Assembly: GCA_943788815.1 (NCBI GenBank)
Contig: CALSRS010000001.1
Coordinates: forward strand, 1,363,501-1,427,500
From: an uncultured Gammaproteobacteria bacterium
GTDB taxonomy: Bacteria > Pseudomonadota > Gammaproteobacteria > Eutrophobiales > Eutrophobiaceae
Direction of reading: 5' to 3'
Length of the DNA stretch: 64,000 nucleotides
The position numbers and the translations under genes were made by a program. Shown in pieces: positions 61,873 through 64,000 of the stretch. Every line of letters begins with the position of its first letter. The stretch's first letter is position 1. A model generated the notes under the pieces. The model did not search any database. It was not told where the DNA came from and worked only from the letters and a program-made list of their open reading frames with translations.

Positions 61873-64000
61873 ATGAAACCAGATATATTTCCGAGAAATT
61901 TAATATTGAGTGCAATTGTCAGCACATTCTTTGCGCCAATATTACTTACACCTCTAACCATTCACGCTCAGGTACTGGAAGAAATAGTGGTATCGGCCCA
62001 GCGTCGTGACCAGTCTATCCAGGAAGTGCCTATTTCACTCGAAGCCTATACTGGCGACGTTTTAAACAAACAAGGCTTCCGTACCATGGAAGACCTGTCT
62101 AGCTTCTCACCATCGGTTGAAATCGATGTGCGTACCCAGGACCAGGACATCGCTGTCCGTGGTATGGGCACCACCGGTAACAACCTGGGTCTCGAAGGCG
62201 CTGTACCAATTTTCGTAGACGGTGTTCACTTTTCACGTACCTCTATGATCATGGGCGCATTTTTAGATCTCGAGCGTATCGAAGTCCTGCGTGGTCCGCA
62301 GCCTGTCGCCTTTGGCCAAAACGCCACGGCCGGTGCCTTCAGCTTGACCACCAAGAAACCTACTGCTGAGTGGGAAGGTGACCTCACCGCCGAATACGGT
62401 AACTGGGAACGCGCCAGTATTGAAGGCGGTGTCGGTGGTCCTCTCTCTGATACCTGGGGTATCCGCCTGGCAGGCCAGTTCGACAAGACCGGTGGCTATA
62501 TCACCGATGTGATTTCAGGTGATAAATTCCCTAATGGTAAAGAAGTCGCAAGTCGTATGACCCTGCAATGGACGCCTACAGATAACTTAATGGCTACCTT
62601 TAAGGCTGAATATGCACAACGCCGCAGTGAAGCAGAAGGTATCGCGGTTTGTCGTACCCCAACAGGGATCACACCTCAAACCGAGCGTGCCTACACTATC
62701 CCGGGGCAAACCGATTATCCTGTGAAGGCAATTCATTACCCCAAGGATTGTGCTACCAATGGTTACCAACGTCTTGGTAACAAGGCCGGTAATGTCCCCC
62801 TGGGCGCACCAGTTGATGGCGTGGATCAGGAAGACAGCGCGGGCGGCATCGTTGATTTGTCCAGGGTCTCTGCCAGCATTATGAATAATAATAATGCCCA
62901 TGATCACATGGACGCTTATAACTACCGACTTGGCGTAGATTACGAGTTCGATAACGGTATTACACTGTTCTCCAACACCGGGTATATCGACTACAAGCGT
63001 AAATCCAACCATGACAACTCCAGTTCACCAGTGGTCACCAACGTGCAGTATCGTGGTGAGATCTTTAACCTGTTTAGTCAGGAACTCCGCTTTGCCTCTC
63101 CACGTGGTGGTCAGATTGAGTGGGAAGCTGGTGTCTCCTTCCAACGCGAAGATTTGGACCTGGGTAACCCTGGTGACCCTGATTATCAAACCATCACCAT
63201 ACGCGCCAACACCCGACGCCCTGCACGTTCCCAGGATGCCTGGCAGGACACGAAATGGATGAGTGGCTTCGCCAGTGTGACCTTTAACTTCCTGGATGAT
63301 AAAGCCTCTCTTGACGTGGGTGCACGCTATAGTGACATCAGCAAGACCTCACATATTCAGGGCTTTGCTCATACCTGGATCTATGATATTGACCCTGATA
63401 GTGTCGCCGTACCCAATGGTATCGACATGGTAGGCGACGGTGTCATCTGGGGTACTGATCACAATAACAATTGCGTAGACCGTGGCGATGGGGTTGCCCG
63501 GTGTACAGATAGGTATCGTGAGGTTGGCGGAATTGGTGTCGATCTGCTTCAAGGTGGTGCCTATGTCGGACCAGGAAGTGGTTTGCAATCCATCATCGAT
63601 TGTGGTGATGCTACCGATCCTAGAACACAGGGATCACGTAACCAGTGCGGTAGTTTTGGCGCCGGTTACTGGACCCATGCCTATAACCCTGGCAGACTCG
63701 GCAGATCTTCTGAAGCCCATAACGCCATACTAGATGGACGGGGTATCCGCACCACACCTGAGGCCTGGGATACCGCTTCACCTGTTGCCCTGGGACCTGC
63801 AGTTTGGGGTATCCGGGCGCAAACCGGTAACAACCTGCTGTATGACCGTCCTTATGACGATAACAGCTTAGACCCGCAGGTCACTCTGCGTTACCGGCCA
63901 ACGGATAACATGTCCCTTTACGCCAAGTGGTCCCGTGCCTTCAAGGGCGGCGGTGCTGATATCTCCACGGCCTCTTTGCCATCTAACCTGGACGCCTTCC
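61873..64000 (+). CDS. TonB-dependent outer-membrane receptor 3 of tandem array (partial, runs off right edge)
   Basis: About 709 codons are visible from the ATG at 61873, with AGGGG upstream; the frame is open to the edge. The signal peptide region (to TIHAQ) differs clearly from that of receptor 2, but from LEEIVVSAQRR onward the two are almost the same protein, with plug motifs AVRGMGTTGNN, DLERIEVLRGPQ and FGQNATAGAFS. The Trp codon mutated in receptor 1 is intact here. By comparison with receptor 2, some 250 residues lie beyond the window. Confidence 0.9.
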   Translation, partial: MKPDIFPRNLILSAIVSTFFAPILLTPLTIHAQVLEEIVVSAQRRDQSIQEVPISLEAYTGDVLNKQGFRTMEDLSSFSPSVEIDVRTQDQDIAVRGMGTTGNNLGLEGAVPIFVDGVHFSRTSMIMGAFLDLERIEVLRGPQPVAFGQNATAGAFSLTTKKPTAEWEGDLTAEYGNWERASIEGGVGGPLSDTWGIRLAGQFDKTGGYITDVISGDKFPNGKEVASRMTLQWTPTDNLMATFKAEYAQRRSEAEGIAVCRTPTGITPQTERAYTIPGQTDYPVKAIHYPKDCATNGYQRLGNKAGNVPLGAPVDGVDQEDSAGGIVDLSRVSASIMNNNNAHDHMDAYNYRLGVDYEFDNGITLFSNTGYIDYKRKSNHDNSSSPVVTNVQYRGEIFNLFSQELRFASPRGGQIEWEAGVSFQREDLDLGNPGDPDYQTITIRANTRRPARSQDAWQDTKWMSGFASVTFNFLDDKASLDVGARYSDISKTSHIQGFAHTWIYDIDPDSVAVPNGIDMVGDGVIWGTDHNNNCVDRGDGVARCTDRYREVGGIGVDLLQGGAYVGPGSGLQSIIDCGDATDPRTQGSRNQCGSFGAGYWTHAYNPGRLGRSSEAHNAILDGRGIRTTPEAWDTASPVALGPAVWGIRAQTGNNLLYDRPYDDNSLDPQVTLRYRPTDNMSLYAKWSRAFKGGGADISTASLPSNLDAF

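Overview
The window looks like a chromosomal catabolic region of an aerobic, Gram-negative gammaproteobacterium, probably marine or aquatic. The reasons are several TonB-dependent outer-membrane receptors, lipoprotein-type solute-binding proteins, Cu/Zn superoxide dismutase, heme A synthase, an FNR regulator that keeps the four [4Fe-4S] cysteines, and moderate-to-low GC with AT-rich intergenic DNA. I cannot place it more precisely by eye. I see no rRNA, tRNA, CRISPR array, phage gene or transposase gene.

Left part (1-16.9 kb). A minus-strand block holds a secreted amidohydrolase encoded as two separate half-genes plus a second copy of the C-terminal half, a TonB receptor, sodC, and the late protocatechuate 4,5-cleavage genes ligJ and ligK next to a zinc alcohol dehydrogenase. 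A plus-strand block (9.6-12.5 kb) holds a nickel/cobalt-type transporter, a class II aldolase, a His-ended small protein and two half-size permeases. Then come a phthalate-dioxygenase-type Rieske oxygenase, a PanB-like protein, an alpha/beta hydrolase with a Cys at the nucleophile elbow, and 4,5-dihydroxyphthalate decarboxylase. Together these suggest oxidation of a phthalate-like aromatic acid to protocatechuate and on through the 4,5-cleavage pathway. The ring-cleavage dioxygenase, LigC and LigI steps and the Rieske reductase are not in this window.

Middle (17-24 kb). A six-gene operon (MoxR ATPase, DUF58, MxaA-like, VWA, MxaK-like, VWA) has the same order as mxaRSACKL, the methanol dehydrogenase maturation genes, but no methanol dehydrogenase is present. 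From 24 to 51 kb the DNA is dominated by one family of secreted amidohydrolase-like proteins (five more loci), two complete tripartite tricarboxylate transporter sets (TctC-TctA-TctB), cupin proteins in split and fused form, small membrane-anchored proteins with a DPxTGK motif, an EutA-type reactivase with no EutBC, two solute-binding or hydrolase genes, and a REP-like repeat field. Four of the amidohydrolases carry Asp-Gly-Asp exactly where the family has the metal-binding His-x-His. I regard this as the most unusual signal in the window.

Right part (51-64 kb). It holds a second Rieske oxygenase whose upstream region has a perfect FNR box, the fnr-type gene itself, a secreted alpha/beta hydrolase, and three tandem paralogous TonB receptors. 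The first receptor is broken by a single in-frame TGA. The third runs off the right edge. The overall picture is a dedicated locus for uptake across both membranes (TonB receptors, TctABC), periplasmic processing (secreted amidohydrolases and hydrolases) and cytoplasmic oxidation (Rieske enzymes, decarboxylase, ligJK) of aromatic or carboxylated compounds. The actual substrate cannot be read from the sequence.
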